In this document: positions 44,801 to 52,721 of the stretch, one piece after another | Layout: the number at the start of each line of letters is the position of its first letter | How positions within the stretch are numbered: the first letter of the stretch is position 1 | Assembly: GCF_019703875.1 (NCBI RefSeq) | Contig: NZ_AP024110.1 | Location: 2,418,001 to 2,482,000 of the forward strand | Direction: 5' to 3' | DNA length: 64,000 nucleotides | DNA from: Methyloradius palustris | Lineage (GTDB): Bacteria; Pseudomonadota; Gammaproteobacteria; Burkholderiales; Methylophilaceae | The notes under the pieces: generated by a model | Seen by the model: only the letters and a program-made list of their open reading frames with translations | Told to the model about the DNA's origin: nothing | Databases searched by the model: none | Translations under genes and position numbers: made by a program

Positions 44801-45361
44801 ACTAATTAGCGTCACCCCATGCGTGACCAGCGGAATTACAATGAGCGCGCTCACCATATAGCCGATATACAGCGGCATGTGGAAATACAACTCCAGCGCA
44901 TAAGCCATGATGGCGGCTTCTAGCGCAAAGAGAATGAAAGTGAACGAGGCGTAAACGAAAGAGGAAATTGTGGAGCCGATATAGCCAAACCCTGCGCCAC
45001 GGGTCAGTAAATCCATATCAACGCCATACTTTGCAGCGTAATAACTGATTGGCAAACCCGTCATAAAAATGATCAGGCTTACTGCTAATATCGCCCAAAA
45101 TGCGTTTATAAATCCGTAATTAACCGCTATAGTGCCGCCAATTGCTTCTAAAACCAAAAATGAGATCGCGCCAAAAGCGGTATTCGCCACACGCAATACA
45201 GACCACTTACGAAATGAATGCGGCGTAAAGCGCAGGGCGTAATCTTCCAGCGTCTCGTTACCCACCCATGTATTGTAATCACGACGCACTTTGACTATGC
45301 GCTGTGTTGGCTCGTGGGCTTGATTATTGGCCTGATTGGCTTCGGCTATGGCTGTGGTCAA
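41807..45361 (-). CDS. NCS1 permease-histidine kinase-receiver fusion
   Basis: This 1184-residue protein joins four parts. Residues about 25-500 are a complete NCS1-type purine/cytosine permease domain with about 12 membrane segments (WVGNETLEDYALRFTP near the start). Residues 533-570 hold a nine-cysteine cluster (Cys533, 536, 548, 556, 559, 560, 561, 566, 570) likely to bind zinc or another metal. Two more membrane segments (about 603-622 and 645-664) lead to a histidine kinase with H-box SHELRTPLNSIL (His720) and ATPase boxes NILGNAVKFTE, DTGPGI and GGTGLGL. A C-terminal receiver follows (about 943-1060, LILMDLAMPVMDG). It probably senses a transported or bound compound and signals to the REC-LuxR protein encoded just downstream. 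It resembles CbrA/CrbS in plan, which carry an SLC5 transporter domain instead. Confidence 0.92.
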   Translation of the reverse strand: MTTAIAEANQANNQAHEPTQRIVKVRRDYNTWVGNETLEDYALRFTPHSFRKWSVLRVANTAFGAISFLVLEAIGGTIAVNYGFINAFWAILAVSLIIFMTGLPISYYAAKYGVDMDLLTRGAGFGYIGSTISSFVYASFTFILFALEAAIMAYALELYFHMPLYIGYMVSALIVIPLVTHGVTLISRIQMITQPIWLILMVLPFIAIIHQDPHIVSRLISFTGKSTSGEFNLLMFGAATAVGVALITQIGEQVDFLRFMPEKTEENKIAWHLGVLVAGPGWIILGLVKMLGGALLAYLAIEGSMSFENAVNPTHMYFVGFSHVFSAPQIALAVTTLFVIVSQIKINMTNAYAGSLAWSNFFARLTHSHPGRVVWAVFNALIAVMLMELDVFKALEQVLGLYSNIAISWITAVVADLVINKPLGWSPKGIEFRRAYLYDINPVGVGAMLLASTISIAAFAGLFGHELKAFSAFIALGTAFVTSPLIAWYTKGKYYIARQPYKFKVVVEPFNKGVNPANLQQPEIAKAKRVEKCVVCEREYETEDMAQCPAYQGAICSLCCCLDARCDDLCKPHAKLSTQWDAMLAKLLPESLYPYLNSGLSHYILLMAVILTFLGTILGLIYFHETLILEKSAIALLPQLRMGYLKVFAALVFASAMITWWLVLTSQSRRVAQEESNRQTGLLLREIELHRQTDTELQLARQVAEQANQAKSRYITGISHELRTPLNSILGYAQLLDNDTSIPLHRQPAIRVIRRSGEHLLSLIEGTLDIARIESGKLTFDIKPLKFPELVGQIVDMFELQARNKGISFAYEVTGELPAIVRADQKRLSQILINILGNAVKFTEQGGVIFRLKYARELALVEIEDTGPGILQEEIDEVFEPFTRGSAANNSSIGGTGLGLTISKMLTQLMGGELTVKSKMGEGTTFYIRLFLPQAHLAKELASESVSSRIAYQGARKKILVVDNEAVDREMLVHILEPLGFEMAQAANGRECVDLYQTFKPDLILMDLAMPVMDGWEASYIIRKVHQSDVLIGIVSANAFDKGLENTAGIHTDDIIIKPVHVSELLDWIGNRLNIKWLTEFDSLEMSAYMPSLMSLSEHIPEKVTDFIYPPIDHVQALEGLLAVGFVRGVATKLDEIATLDQSYKEFVALMRKLLQGFQLDAMRQILLEMPTQQTKSQEISSNG

Positions 45362-45513
45362 CTACATTTCCCTCTTTTATTTTTTAATAACCCAAGGTGA
45401 TTGGTCACAAAAACACCCAACTTTATCTTACATAACTTCTGGCATTGCTGGAGTACGCCATTTGACGTATTAGCCGAGGCTGGCTAAAAGAGTGTCTAAT
45501 TATGCTGAATATT

Positions 45514-45530
45514 AAGCACGGCTTGTGCCT
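45514..45530 (-). promoter_or_regulatory. Possible sigma-54 promoter for the kinase-fusion operon
   Basis: Read on the minus strand, AGGCACAAGCCGTGCTT matches GG-N10-GC with CAC after the GG and TGCT at -12. It matches 9 of about 12 consensus positions. It is also part of a GCAC...GTGC dyad, so it may be an operator instead. A sigma-54 promoter would suit nitrogen control. Confidence 0.3.
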
Positions 45531-45602
45531 AGTTATAGGTTGATTCTGACTTGAGTTGCAATAATGCTTAAAAGAATCTACGATTAAAAGTGGGGATTTT
45601 GC

Positions 45603-45655
45603 AGCCTCCCCCGTTTCAAGACGCCTAGCGTCCAAGGACTGCTCCAACTGAGGCT
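45603..45655 (+). promoter_or_regulatory. Structured leader upstream of chrA
   Basis: AGCCTC (45603-45608) can pair with GAGGCT (45650-45655). Between them GACGC (45620-45624) pairs with GCGTC (45628-45632). The ribosome site AAGGAGAG follows 12 bases later. It does not match a riboswitch class I recognise. It may be a cis-regulatory RNA or chance pairing. Confidence 0.3.
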
Positions 45656-45677
45656 TAATAACCTTGAAGGAGAGTTC

Positions 45678-47036
45678 GTGGACACTAAAAACAACCTCAG
45701 CAGCACCCAAATTACAGCCCCTCAACCTGTCACTCTAAAGCAAGCCTTTGTCTATTGGCTTAAGCTTGGTTTCATCAGTTTTGGTGGGCCTGCTGGTCAG
45801 ATCGCCATCATGCATCATGACTTGGTCGAGAAGAAACGCTGGATTTCCGAGAAGCGTTTCTTGCATGCGCTCAACTTTTGCATGGTATTACCTGGCCCTG
45901 AAGCACAACAGCTTGCTACTTACATAGGTTGGCTGATGCATCGTACTTGGGGTGGCATCATTGCTGGCGGCCTATTCGTTCTGCCTTCATTCTTCATATT
46001 GATAGGGTTGGCGTGGGTCTATATGGCTTATGGTGCTTTACCTGCAGTTGCTGGGGCGCTTTATGGAATCAAACCAGCCGTTGTCGCTATAGTGTTCTTC
46101 GCGGCCTATCGTATCGGTTCCAGAGCGCTTAAAAACCATGTGCTTTGGTCACTCTCCGCATTGGCATTCTTTGCCATTGCGGTATTAAAGCTCCCGTTCC
46201 CAATCATCGTATTGGCCGCAGGATTGATTGGTTATATGGGTGGTCGCACTTCCCCGAAGTATTTTCAGGTTGGTGGTGGACATGGTGCGAGCCAAAAAGA
46301 TTATGGCCCCGCACTAATTGACGATGAAACGCCTACTCCACAGCATGCTAGTTTCAGCTGGAACAAGGTGCTAAGAATCACTGCGATTGGTCTCGGCATC
46401 TGGTTACTTGCCATGGCAATCCTATATATCCGCTATGGTTGGGATGGCGCCTTCACACAAATGGGCTGGTTCTTTACCAAAACCGCATTGCTGACCTTTG
46501 GCGGGGCTTACGCGGTATTACCCTATGTCTATCAAGGAGCAGTAGAGCATTATCACTGGCTCAACCCGACACAGATGATAGACGGCTTAGCATTGGGAGA
46601 GACTACGCCAGGCCCTTTGATTATGGTGGTGACCTTCGTTGGCTTTGTCGGTGGTTGGGTAACACAAGTGTTTGGGCCAGATGCTGTATTCATGTCAGCT
46701 TTGATTGCTGCGGCAATTGTGACCTTTTTTACCTTTCTGCCCAGCTTCGTCTTTATTTTATTGGGTGGCCCGTTTATTGAGACTACCCATGGCAACCTGA
46801 AATTCACCGCACCACTCAGCGCAATCACAGCAGCTGTGGTCGGCGTTATCTTTAATCTAGCGCTATTTTTTGCTTACCATGTGTTCTGGGTAAAGGGCTT
46901 TACTGGCTCGGTGGACTGGGCATCGGTGACAATCACGCTCATGGCATTTGCTGCCATATACCGCTTCAAGGTCAATATCATCCCCGTAATCCTGAGTTGC
47001 GGCGTGCTGGGGATGGCTTGGAAACTACTCGCTTGA
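45678..47036 (+). CDS. chrA: Chromate transporter ChrA
   Basis: This 452-residue CHR-family protein should export chromate. It has two CHR domains (about 18-190 and 245-440) with the family motifs FVYWLKLGFISFGGPAGQIAIMH, LPGPEAQQLATYIGWL and GGAYAVLPYV, ALGETTPGPLIMV. The start is GTG at 45678 with ribosome site AAGGAGAG. It is convergent with the His-tailed EamA gene and faces away from the transporter-kinase fusion. Long-chain CHR proteins often confer chromate resistance, but the physiological ion can differ. Confidence 0.92.
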   Translation: MDTKNNLSSTQITAPQPVTLKQAFVYWLKLGFISFGGPAGQIAIMHHDLVEKKRWISEKRFLHALNFCMVLPGPEAQQLATYIGWLMHRTWGGIIAGGLFVLPSFFILIGLAWVYMAYGALPAVAGALYGIKPAVVAIVFFAAYRIGSRALKNHVLWSLSALAFFAIAVLKLPFPIIVLAAGLIGYMGGRTSPKYFQVGGGHGASQKDYGPALIDDETPTPQHASFSWNKVLRITAIGLGIWLLAMAILYIRYGWDGAFTQMGWFFTKTALLTFGGAYAVLPYVYQGAVEHYHWLNPTQMIDGLALGETTPGPLIMVVTFVGFVGGWVTQVFGPDAVFMSALIAAAIVTFFTFLPSFVFILLGGPFIETTHGNLKFTAPLSAITAAVVGVIFNLALFFAYHVFWVKGFTGSVDWASVTITLMAFAAIYRFKVNIIPVILSCGVLGMAWKLLA

Positions 47037-47049
47037 AACAATCAATTTG

Positions 47050-48093
47050 CTAATGATTGTGCTGATGATGCGCATCTGGATAGTGGGGATGGCGATGCTT
47101 TATTGGTAGATGCTGATGCGCATGGCTATGTTTAAATCCTAGTCCAATTTGATGCTCATGGCCGTGTTGATGATGTTCATCGTGAGTATGTTCATGCTCA
47201 TGTTCCATTGGCATGTGGCTATGAGTGTGTTCATGATGCTCTGTTAAATGTAACCAGATACCGAGAGCCATAAACAACCCAGCAATCAATAGCGGCAATG
47301 TTAGTGGCTCACCCAAAGCAATCGCCAATAACGCGCCAAAGAATGGAGCTACTGAAAAGTATGCGCCTGTTCGTGCCGTTCCCAGATGGCGCAAACCAAC
47401 CACAAACAAAGTCAGGCTGACTCCGTAAGCTAAAAACCCTAGCGCCAATGCCCCAGCAATATTAGGTATTGCAGGCAATGTTGCTCCCAGTGAAAACGCA
47501 AGAAACAGATTAACTGTACCAGCTACCAAGCCTTTGACTGAGGCAATCCATGTCGCATCAGATAATGAGACTTTGCGCGTCAGGTTGTTATCAACACCCC
47601 AGGCAAAACAAGCGCCCAATATCGCCAAAGTTGGTAATGAACTGGCAAAGCTGATTTTATCTGGCCAACTCAGGATAGTTGCCCCGAACAAAATTGCTAA
47701 CATGCCGATCGCAATCCGACGGTCAAAGTTCTCTTTAAAAGCGAACCATGCCAGTAGTGCAGTAAAGACGCCTTCTGTATTCAGCAGCAGAGAGGCGCAA
47801 GAAGCTGGCATGCTAAGTAGCCCCCACATCAATAATACGGGAGCCACAATACCACCAGCTAGGATAGCGCCTGAGAAACAGAACAACTCTACGGAAGTGA
47901 GCTTTGCAGGTAATGCCTTGGTGATAAGACGGTAAAGCGTTAAGCCTATACCAGAGCCAAGATACAACAACCCAGCCAATAACCATGGGCTGACACCAGC
48001 CAAGAGCAGTTTGGCAAGCGGCGTTCCCATCCCAAAAAGTAATGCTGCGGTAAGTGCTGCGAATACACCTATCTGATTAATTTTGAGTTTCAT
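47050..48093 (-). CDS. EamA-family permease with histidine-rich tail
   Basis: This 347-residue protein has about ten EamA membrane segments (about 10-280) and a C-terminal tail of about 67 residues with 26 histidines (HEHEHTHDEHHQHGHEH type). His-rich tails of this kind bind nickel or cobalt. It is the last gene of the urease operon after ureG and hupE, so it probably handles nickel for urease; whether it imports or exports is not clear. A small hairpin (47038-47044 with 47054-47060) spans its stop. It is distinct from the EamA at 23900-24817, which has no such tail. Confidence 0.85.
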   Translation of the reverse strand: MKLKINQIGVFAALTAALLFGMGTPLAKLLLAGVSPWLLAGLLYLGSGIGLTLYRLITKALPAKLTSVELFCFSGAILAGGIVAPVLLMWGLLSMPASCASLLLNTEGVFTALLAWFAFKENFDRRIAIGMLAILFGATILSWPDKISFASSLPTLAILGACFAWGVDNNLTRKVSLSDATWIASVKGLVAGTVNLFLAFSLGATLPAIPNIAGALALGFLAYGVSLTLFVVGLRHLGTARTGAYFSVAPFFGALLAIALGEPLTLPLLIAGLFMALGIWLHLTEHHEHTHSHMPMEHEHEHTHDEHHQHGHEHQIGLGFKHSHAHQHLPIKHRHPHYPDAHHQHNH

Positions 48094-48102
48094 TTGTTCA
48101 CT

Positions 48103-48681
48103 CTAAACAGCTAGTAAATAAGCCCCTGTCAGCAGCATCAAGCCGCCCATCACTAAATTGACTTGCTTGGCGATAGTCACGCGGCCAGACGATAACAACA
48201 GGCCAAGAGCGTGCAGCAAAGCAGTGGCGAGTAACATGCCCAGCATCACACTCCAGCCGCTAGAGAATGAAAGCTCAAGCCCATGCGCAAAACCGTGAAG
48301 CATGGCAAATATAGCGGTCAAAGCTATCTGTATTGGGCGCTTAAGTGGTAATTGAATCAGTAGCAGCAAACCCATTGCCAGCACACTAGCGCTGACACCA
48401 ATCTCAACACTGTCAGCATTTAGGTTTGCAGGCATCAAACCAGACATCGCGATTGCAGCGCCAAACGCCATCACCAAAACAAAAGTCACGGGTAACTGCC
48501 AACGCGCAGAGCCGCCAAGTTTGGCTGCCCACATGCCGATTGAGACCATGACCAGCAAATGATCAATCCCAGTAAGTGGATGTAGAAAACCAGCCAAAGC
48601 ACCCTGCTCGGCATGGCCTGGATGCGCCATTGCTAGTGTTGAAAATAAACTAAAACTAATGGCGAGCAACATTTTTTTCAT
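48103..48681 (-). CDS. HupE/UreJ family nickel protein
   Basis: This 192-residue membrane protein matches HupE/UreJ, which bring nickel to urease or hydrogenase maturation. It starts with a signal-like segment followed by AHPGHAEQG. The diagnostic HPLTGIDHLLVMVSIGMWAA, and later MLHGFAHGLEL, are the metal-binding motifs. About six membrane segments are present. It lies between ureG and the His-tailed permease, so it belongs to the urease set; ureJ would be the context name. Confidence 0.92.
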   Translation of the reverse strand: MKKMLLAISFSLFSTLAMAHPGHAEQGALAGFLHPLTGIDHLLVMVSIGMWAAKLGGSARWQLPVTFVLVMAFGAAIAMSGLMPANLNADSVEIGVSASVLAMGLLLLIQLPLKRPIQIALTAIFAMLHGFAHGLELSFSSGWSVMLGMLLATALLHALGLLLSSGRVTIAKQVNLVMGGLMLLTGAYLLAV

Positions 48682-48735
48682 AGTGATTCTCCTTTTTCCA
48701 GTTCTGCAGCGTAAGTGATGCTTGGAGTTATAACC

Positions 48736-49383
48736 CTAAAGCATCAAGCCTTGTTTCTCGATAAAGCTAACAATCTCTTCCAAGCCCTGCCCAGTTTTTA
48801 AATTGGTAAAGATAAACGGCCGCTCGCCACGCATACGCTTGGCATCTCTATCCATCACTTCGAGCGATGCGCCAACCATAGGGGCGAGATCGATTTTGTT
48901 GATGATCAACAAGTCAGACTTGGTAATACCAGGGCCACCTTTGCGTGGGATCTTCTCGCCAGCGGCGACATCAATTACATAAATGGTCAGATCAGACAAC
49001 TCTGGGCTAAAGGTCGCCGCAAGGTTATCGCCGCCGCTTTCAACAAAAATAATATCCAGTGTTTTAAAGCGCTTACTAAGCTGAGCGACAGCTTCAAGAT
49101 TCATAGAAGCATCTTCGCGTATGGCGGTATGCGGGCAACCACCCGTTTCTACACCGATTATGCGATCGGGCGATAGAGCTTCATTACGAGTGAGAAACTC
49201 GGCATCTTCTTTGGTATAGATGTCGTTGGTCACAACAGCAATGTTATAAACATCGCGTAGCCGTTTGCATAACGATAGTGTCAGCGCCGTTTTACCCGAA
49301 CCCACTGGGCCGCCTATGCCAACGCGTAAAGGCTCTTTATAGCTGGCAGTTGCTGCGATTGCTTCTTCAATAGTAAGTGTCAT
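48736..49383 (-). CDS. ureG: Urease accessory GTPase UreG
   Basis: UreG uses GTP to drive nickel insertion into urease, with UreD, UreF and UreE. The P-loop GGPVGSGKTALT is at the N-terminus. The VVTNDIYTKEDAEFL and GVETGGCPHTAIREDASMN motifs contain the nickel-binding CPH. SGGDNLAATFSPELSD and INKIDLAPMVGA follow. The 215-residue length is normal. Its ATG overlaps the ureF stop (ATGA). Confidence 0.97.
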   Translation of the reverse strand: MTLTIEEAIAATASYKEPLRVGIGGPVGSGKTALTLSLCKRLRDVYNIAVVTNDIYTKEDAEFLTRNEALSPDRIIGVETGGCPHTAIREDASMNLEAVAQLSKRFKTLDIIFVESGGDNLAATFSPELSDLTIYVIDVAAGEKIPRKGGPGITKSDLLIINKIDLAPMVGASLEVMDRDAKRMRGERPFIFTNLKTGQGLEEIVSFIEKQGLML

Positions 49384-50066
49384 GATCTAAATAGCCTACT
49401 GTACTGGGTCTCATGTTGACAGCCTGCAATCGTCAGGCTGGGTGCAAAATTGCTGATTTCATCGTCATCTAGTGCTATGGACTGGCTTACCAAGTCGGGT
49501 AATTGCTGGCCTAAACTCAATAATATTTTTTGCCCTGCGACTTGCCCAAGCGGTACCGTTTTCATGGCAGCGCTGGCCTGATTTTCTGCCCATGACCACG
49601 CATAGGCCTGTAGCATATCTGGTAACGGAATTGCCCAAACAGACGCAACACCCGCATACACGGCAGGAAAGCTAGGCTCGTGTAATGCATTAATCTTCGC
49701 CATAAAATCTGCAGGTAAATCATTCAAGTCGTTCAGCAAGCGGCAGAGTGAATAGCCCATTTGCTTGGTTTCAGCGAGTGATTCAGCCGTATCGCGCCCA
49801 GCCTGAAAAAACGCATCCCATGTATTGACTGCCTGCATATCGCCTGCTTGCCAGGCTTGGTAAAGCCGATGCAATACTGGCAACTCAAAGCTGCCCTGAT
49901 ATATATGTAATGCGTCGCTAATCCATTGCTTAGCGGTTGCCAGATCATGCACGTCGCCAGACTCAATCGCCCATTCCAAGCCTTGCGAATAACTATAAGC
50001 GCCCACTGGCAGCATAGTGCTGGCAAGTTGCAATAATCGGCTCAGCGCCAAACTGGAGCTAGCCAT
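49380..50066 (-). CDS. ureF: Urease accessory protein UreF
   Basis: UreF joins UreD on the apo-urease and modulates UreG. The start ATG at 50066 is chosen since MASSSLALSRLLQLASTMLPVGAYSYSQGLEWA matches the family, and it overlaps the ureE stop by 8 bases. A longer form to 50168 would add 34 unlikely residues inside ureE. It gives a 228-residue helical protein. LAETKQMGYSLCRLL and SWAENQASAAMKTVPLGQVAGQKIL are family regions. Confidence 0.93.
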   Translation of the reverse strand: MASSSLALSRLLQLASTMLPVGAYSYSQGLEWAIESGDVHDLATAKQWISDALHIYQGSFELPVLHRLYQAWQAGDMQAVNTWDAFFQAGRDTAESLAETKQMGYSLCRLLNDLNDLPADFMAKINALHEPSFPAVYAGVASVWAIPLPDMLQAYAWSWAENQASAAMKTVPLGQVAGQKILLSLGQQLPDLVSQSIALDDDEISNFAPSLTIAGCQHETQYSRLFRS

Positions 50067-50544
50067 GCCGCCCCAATCTCGCCGAGGGCAATCGTGCAAT
50101 ATCATCATCATGATGGCGATGGCCGCCGCCGTAGGCGCCAGCTTCTGGCTCGAACGGTGCCTGTTCATCCGTTAATGTCATGCCCAAACCAACTAGCATG
50201 TCTTTTAGTACATGGTCTTGTTCCAGTAACAGCCAGCCATCGCCCACTTGCAATGGCACATGCCGATTGCCCAAATGATAAGCAGCGCCCATCAAGGCTT
50301 GCTGGTTTGATGCTGTTACGCGAGTAACAGGCTCATTCGCTGCGACTATCTGCACCACGCGCCCGTCTTCCGCTTTCAACAAATCACCGCCACGCAGTAT
50401 CGTGCCGCGATCCAACATCAATGCGGCTTCCAGACCAGACTGCAGTGTGACCCGCAGACGACTTCTCTGGCGCAAATCAAACGGTAAAAGCAGTTGATCA
50501 TCGATCTGGTGAAGTCCGGTCAGGCGTTGTGTAATATTTAGCAT
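50059..50544 (-). CDS. ureE: Urease accessory nickel chaperone UreE
   Basis: UreE brings nickel to the urease maturation complex. The 161-residue protein starts at the ATG that overlaps the ureC stop (TGATG). RLRVTLQSGLEAALMLDRGTILRGGDLL marks the peptide-binding domain. YHLGNRHVPLQV is the conserved metal-site region. The tail GGGHRHHDDD is a short histidine-rich metal binder. It lies in the order ureC-ureE-ureF-ureG. Confidence 0.93.
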   Translation of the reverse strand: MLNITQRLTGLHQIDDQLLLPFDLRQRSRLRVTLQSGLEAALMLDRGTILRGGDLLKAEDGRVVQIVAANEPVTRVTASNQQALMGAAYHLGNRHVPLQVGDGWLLLEQDHVLKDMLVGLGMTLTDEQAPFEPEAGAYGGGHRHHDDDIARLPSARLGRHG

Positions 50545-52259
50545 CAAAATAAAAAGTAACGTTGTGCCATTGGCAGCACGGATGCTGGCTCGCAGGTCAG
50601 CAACATGCCATCGGCACGAACAATATAGGTTTCAGGGTCGACATCAATCACGGGCATCCAATTGTTATGAATCATGTCTTTTTTCTTTACGGTACGGGTA
50701 CCGCTCACGGCCACAAGTGGCTTTTGCAGATTCAGCGCTTGGACTTCGGGATTTTCTAAACCAGCCTTTGAAACAAAAGTGACTGAAGTTTTTAGGCCAC
50801 CGCCATAGGCACCAAACATATGGCGATAATGCACAGGTTGTGGCGTAGGAATCGATGCATTGGGGTCGCCCATTGCGGCGGCGGCAATCATGCCGCCTTT
50901 GAGTATAGTCGATGGTTTTACCCCGAAAAATGCAGGTCGCCAAATCACCAAATCAGCCAGTTTGCCGACTTCTATTGAACCAACGGTATGGGCAATACCA
51001 TGTGTCAATGCTGGGTTGATGGTGTACTTTGCGATATAACGTTTCACGCGAAAGTTATCGTTACGCTCGGTATCTTCAGCCAGCGCGCCGCGCTGCATTT
51101 TCATTTTGTGCGCGGTTTGCCAGGTGCGAATGATCACTTCACCCACACGCCCCATGGCTTGTGAATCGGATGACATCATCGAGAACGCGCCGAGGTCATG
51201 CAGAATATCTTCTGCCGCAATCGTCTCGCGGCGAATGCGACTCTCGGCAAAGGCAATATCTTCGGCAATCGCGGGGTCAAGATGGTGGCAAACCATCAGC
51301 ATATCCAGATGCTCGTCGATGGTATTGACAGTGAATGGCCGCGTTGGATTGGTAGAGGATGGCAATACGTTGACATAGCCAGCGGCTTTAATGATGTCTG
51401 GTGCGTGACCGCCTCCAGCGCCCTCTGTGTGGAATGTATGGATGGTGCGATCTTTAAACGCAGCGATTGTGGTTTCAACAAAACCAGATTCATTCAGCGT
51501 ATCGCTATGAATCGCTACCTGAATATCCATCTCTTCAGCAACGCTTAGGCAGTTATCAATAGCAGCGGGCGTTGTGCCCCAATCTTCATGCAGCTTAAGC
51601 CCGACGACACCTGCTTTGACTTGTTCTATCAAAGGCTCAGGCAGGCTGACATTGCCTTTACCCAGAAAACCAAGATTCATCGGGAAGGCATCTGCCGCTT
51701 GCAACATGCGATGTATATGCCAAGGCCCTGGCGTACAAGTTGTAGCAAACGTACCCGTGGCAGGCCCAGTACCGCCGCCTATCATGGTGGTGACGCCAGA
51801 CATCAGCGCCTCTTCAATCTGTTGCGGGCAGATGAAGTGAATGTGCGTGTCAATGCCGCCGGCGGTAACAATCATGCCTTCACCCGCGATAATTTCGGTA
51901 CCTGCGCCAATCGGTATCGTGACGCCTGGCTGTATATCTGGATTGCCAGCTTTGCCGATAGCCGAGATACGCCCGCCCTTGATACCAATGTCCGCTTTCA
52001 CAATGCCCCAATGATCGACAATCAAAGCATTGGTGATGACTGTATCAGCCACATCTTTGGCATTGAGTTGGCCTTGCCCCATACCATCACGGATAACCTT
52101 GCCACCACCAAATTTCACTTCTTCGCCATAACAGCCAGCGAGCAAGGTGTAATCTTTTTCTACTTCTATCCAGAGTTCAGTGTCGGCCAGACGCACACAA
52201 TCTCCCGTGGTCGGGCCAAACATTTCGGCATAGGCTCGCTTGTCTATCTTCACACTCAT
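50544..52259 (-). CDS. ureC: Urease alpha subunit UreC
   Basis: UreC is the catalytic subunit that hydrolyses urea to ammonia and carbamate with two nickel ions. The 571-residue protein has His139 and His141 in GIDTHIHF, the carbamylated Lys222 in GLKLHEDWG, the later metal and catalytic histidines in IHSDTLNESGF and HTEGAGGGHAPD, and the flap CHHLDPAIAEDIAFAESRIR. Its start overlaps the ureB stop by 4 bases. Confidence 0.98.
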   Translation of the reverse strand: MSVKIDKRAYAEMFGPTTGDCVRLADTELWIEVEKDYTLLAGCYGEEVKFGGGKVIRDGMGQGQLNAKDVADTVITNALIVDHWGIVKADIGIKGGRISAIGKAGNPDIQPGVTIPIGAGTEIIAGEGMIVTAGGIDTHIHFICPQQIEEALMSGVTTMIGGGTGPATGTFATTCTPGPWHIHRMLQAADAFPMNLGFLGKGNVSLPEPLIEQVKAGVVGLKLHEDWGTTPAAIDNCLSVAEEMDIQVAIHSDTLNESGFVETTIAAFKDRTIHTFHTEGAGGGHAPDIIKAAGYVNVLPSSTNPTRPFTVNTIDEHLDMLMVCHHLDPAIAEDIAFAESRIRRETIAAEDILHDLGAFSMMSSDSQAMGRVGEVIIRTWQTAHKMKMQRGALAEDTERNDNFRVKRYIAKYTINPALTHGIAHTVGSIEVGKLADLVIWRPAFFGVKPSTILKGGMIAAAAMGDPNASIPTPQPVHYRHMFGAYGGGLKTSVTFVSKAGLENPEVQALNLQKPLVAVSGTRTVKKKDMIHNNWMPVIDVDPETYIVRADGMLLTCEPASVLPMAQRYFLF

Positions 52260-52564
52260 TTAAGCGCCCCCATCACCTTGCCTGCAAACCCATACACTTT
52301 GCGATCACCTGCTAATGCAACTAATTGCACCGTGCGGGTTTGGCCTGGTTCAAAGCGCACAGCCGTACCTGCAGCAATATCTAGCCGAAATCCATAAGCT
52401 GCTTGCCTGTTGAACGACAGCGCCTCGTTGGTCTCAAAAAAGTGATAGTGCGAGCCAATTTGGATTGGGCGATCACCTGTATTTGAGACATCAATGGTGA
52501 CTGTCGGCCGATCTACATTCAGCGTGATTTCACCCGACTCAATTTTCATTTCACCTGGAATCAT
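52256..52564 (-). CDS. ureB: Urease beta subunit UreB
   Basis: This 102-residue subunit packs with UreA and UreC. The family pattern is clear: MIPGEMKIESGEITLN at the start, NTGDRPIQIGSHYHFFETNEALSFNR in the middle, and AAGTAVRFEPGQTRTVQLV. It overlaps ureC by 4 bases. The gap of 157 bases to ureA upstream is unusual for these genes, which are normally very close, and is filled by a dispersed repeat. Confidence 0.97.
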   Translation of the reverse strand: MIPGEMKIESGEITLNVDRPTVTIDVSNTGDRPIQIGSHYHFFETNEALSFNRQAAYGFRLDIAAGTAVRFEPGQTRTVQLVALAGDRKVYGFAGKVMGALK

Positions 52565-52604
52565 ATGCGCCTCAAAAATGGATTTCCATGAGATAAGTTA
52601 AGGA

Positions 52605-52710
52605 TAAAAATGGATGAAGTACGAGGCGCCCGGAGCGCAGCAGCCGAGACAGTACAATAAGTACGGCAAGGTTGTGAGCACCGCGCAACGAAGTAATTCG
52701 CCATTTTGAT
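52605..52710. repeat. Dispersed repeat, copy B (diverged) in the urease operon
   Basis: Between ureA and ureB lies a diverged copy of the repeat seen at 23693-23842 and 56733-56874. The shared core runs from GATGAAGTACGAGGCGC through CCGAGACAGTAC to AACGAAGTAATTCGCC. The ends differ from the other copies but still form a short inverted repeat (AAAAATGG and CCATTTT). It is in the same orientation as copy C. It must be transcribed with the operon. Confidence 0.8.
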
Positions 52711-52721
52711 TATTAAATTAC

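Larger units (their letters stand above)
45362..45677. other. Divergent regulatory gap between the kinase fusion and chrA
   Basis: No coding sequence is supported. On the minus strand AGGCACAAGCCGTGCTT (45514-45530) has the GG-N10-GC spacing of a sigma-54 site about 140 bases upstream of the kinase gene. On the plus side a structured leader (45603-45655) precedes chrA: outer pairing AGCCTC/GAGGCT encloses a GACGC-CTA-GCGTC hairpin. Both are motif observations only. Confidence 0.35.

Noticed and set aside
51588..52397. A 269-codon open frame opposite ureC and ureB
   Set aside because: It is antisense to highly conserved urease genes and carries no recognisable motif.
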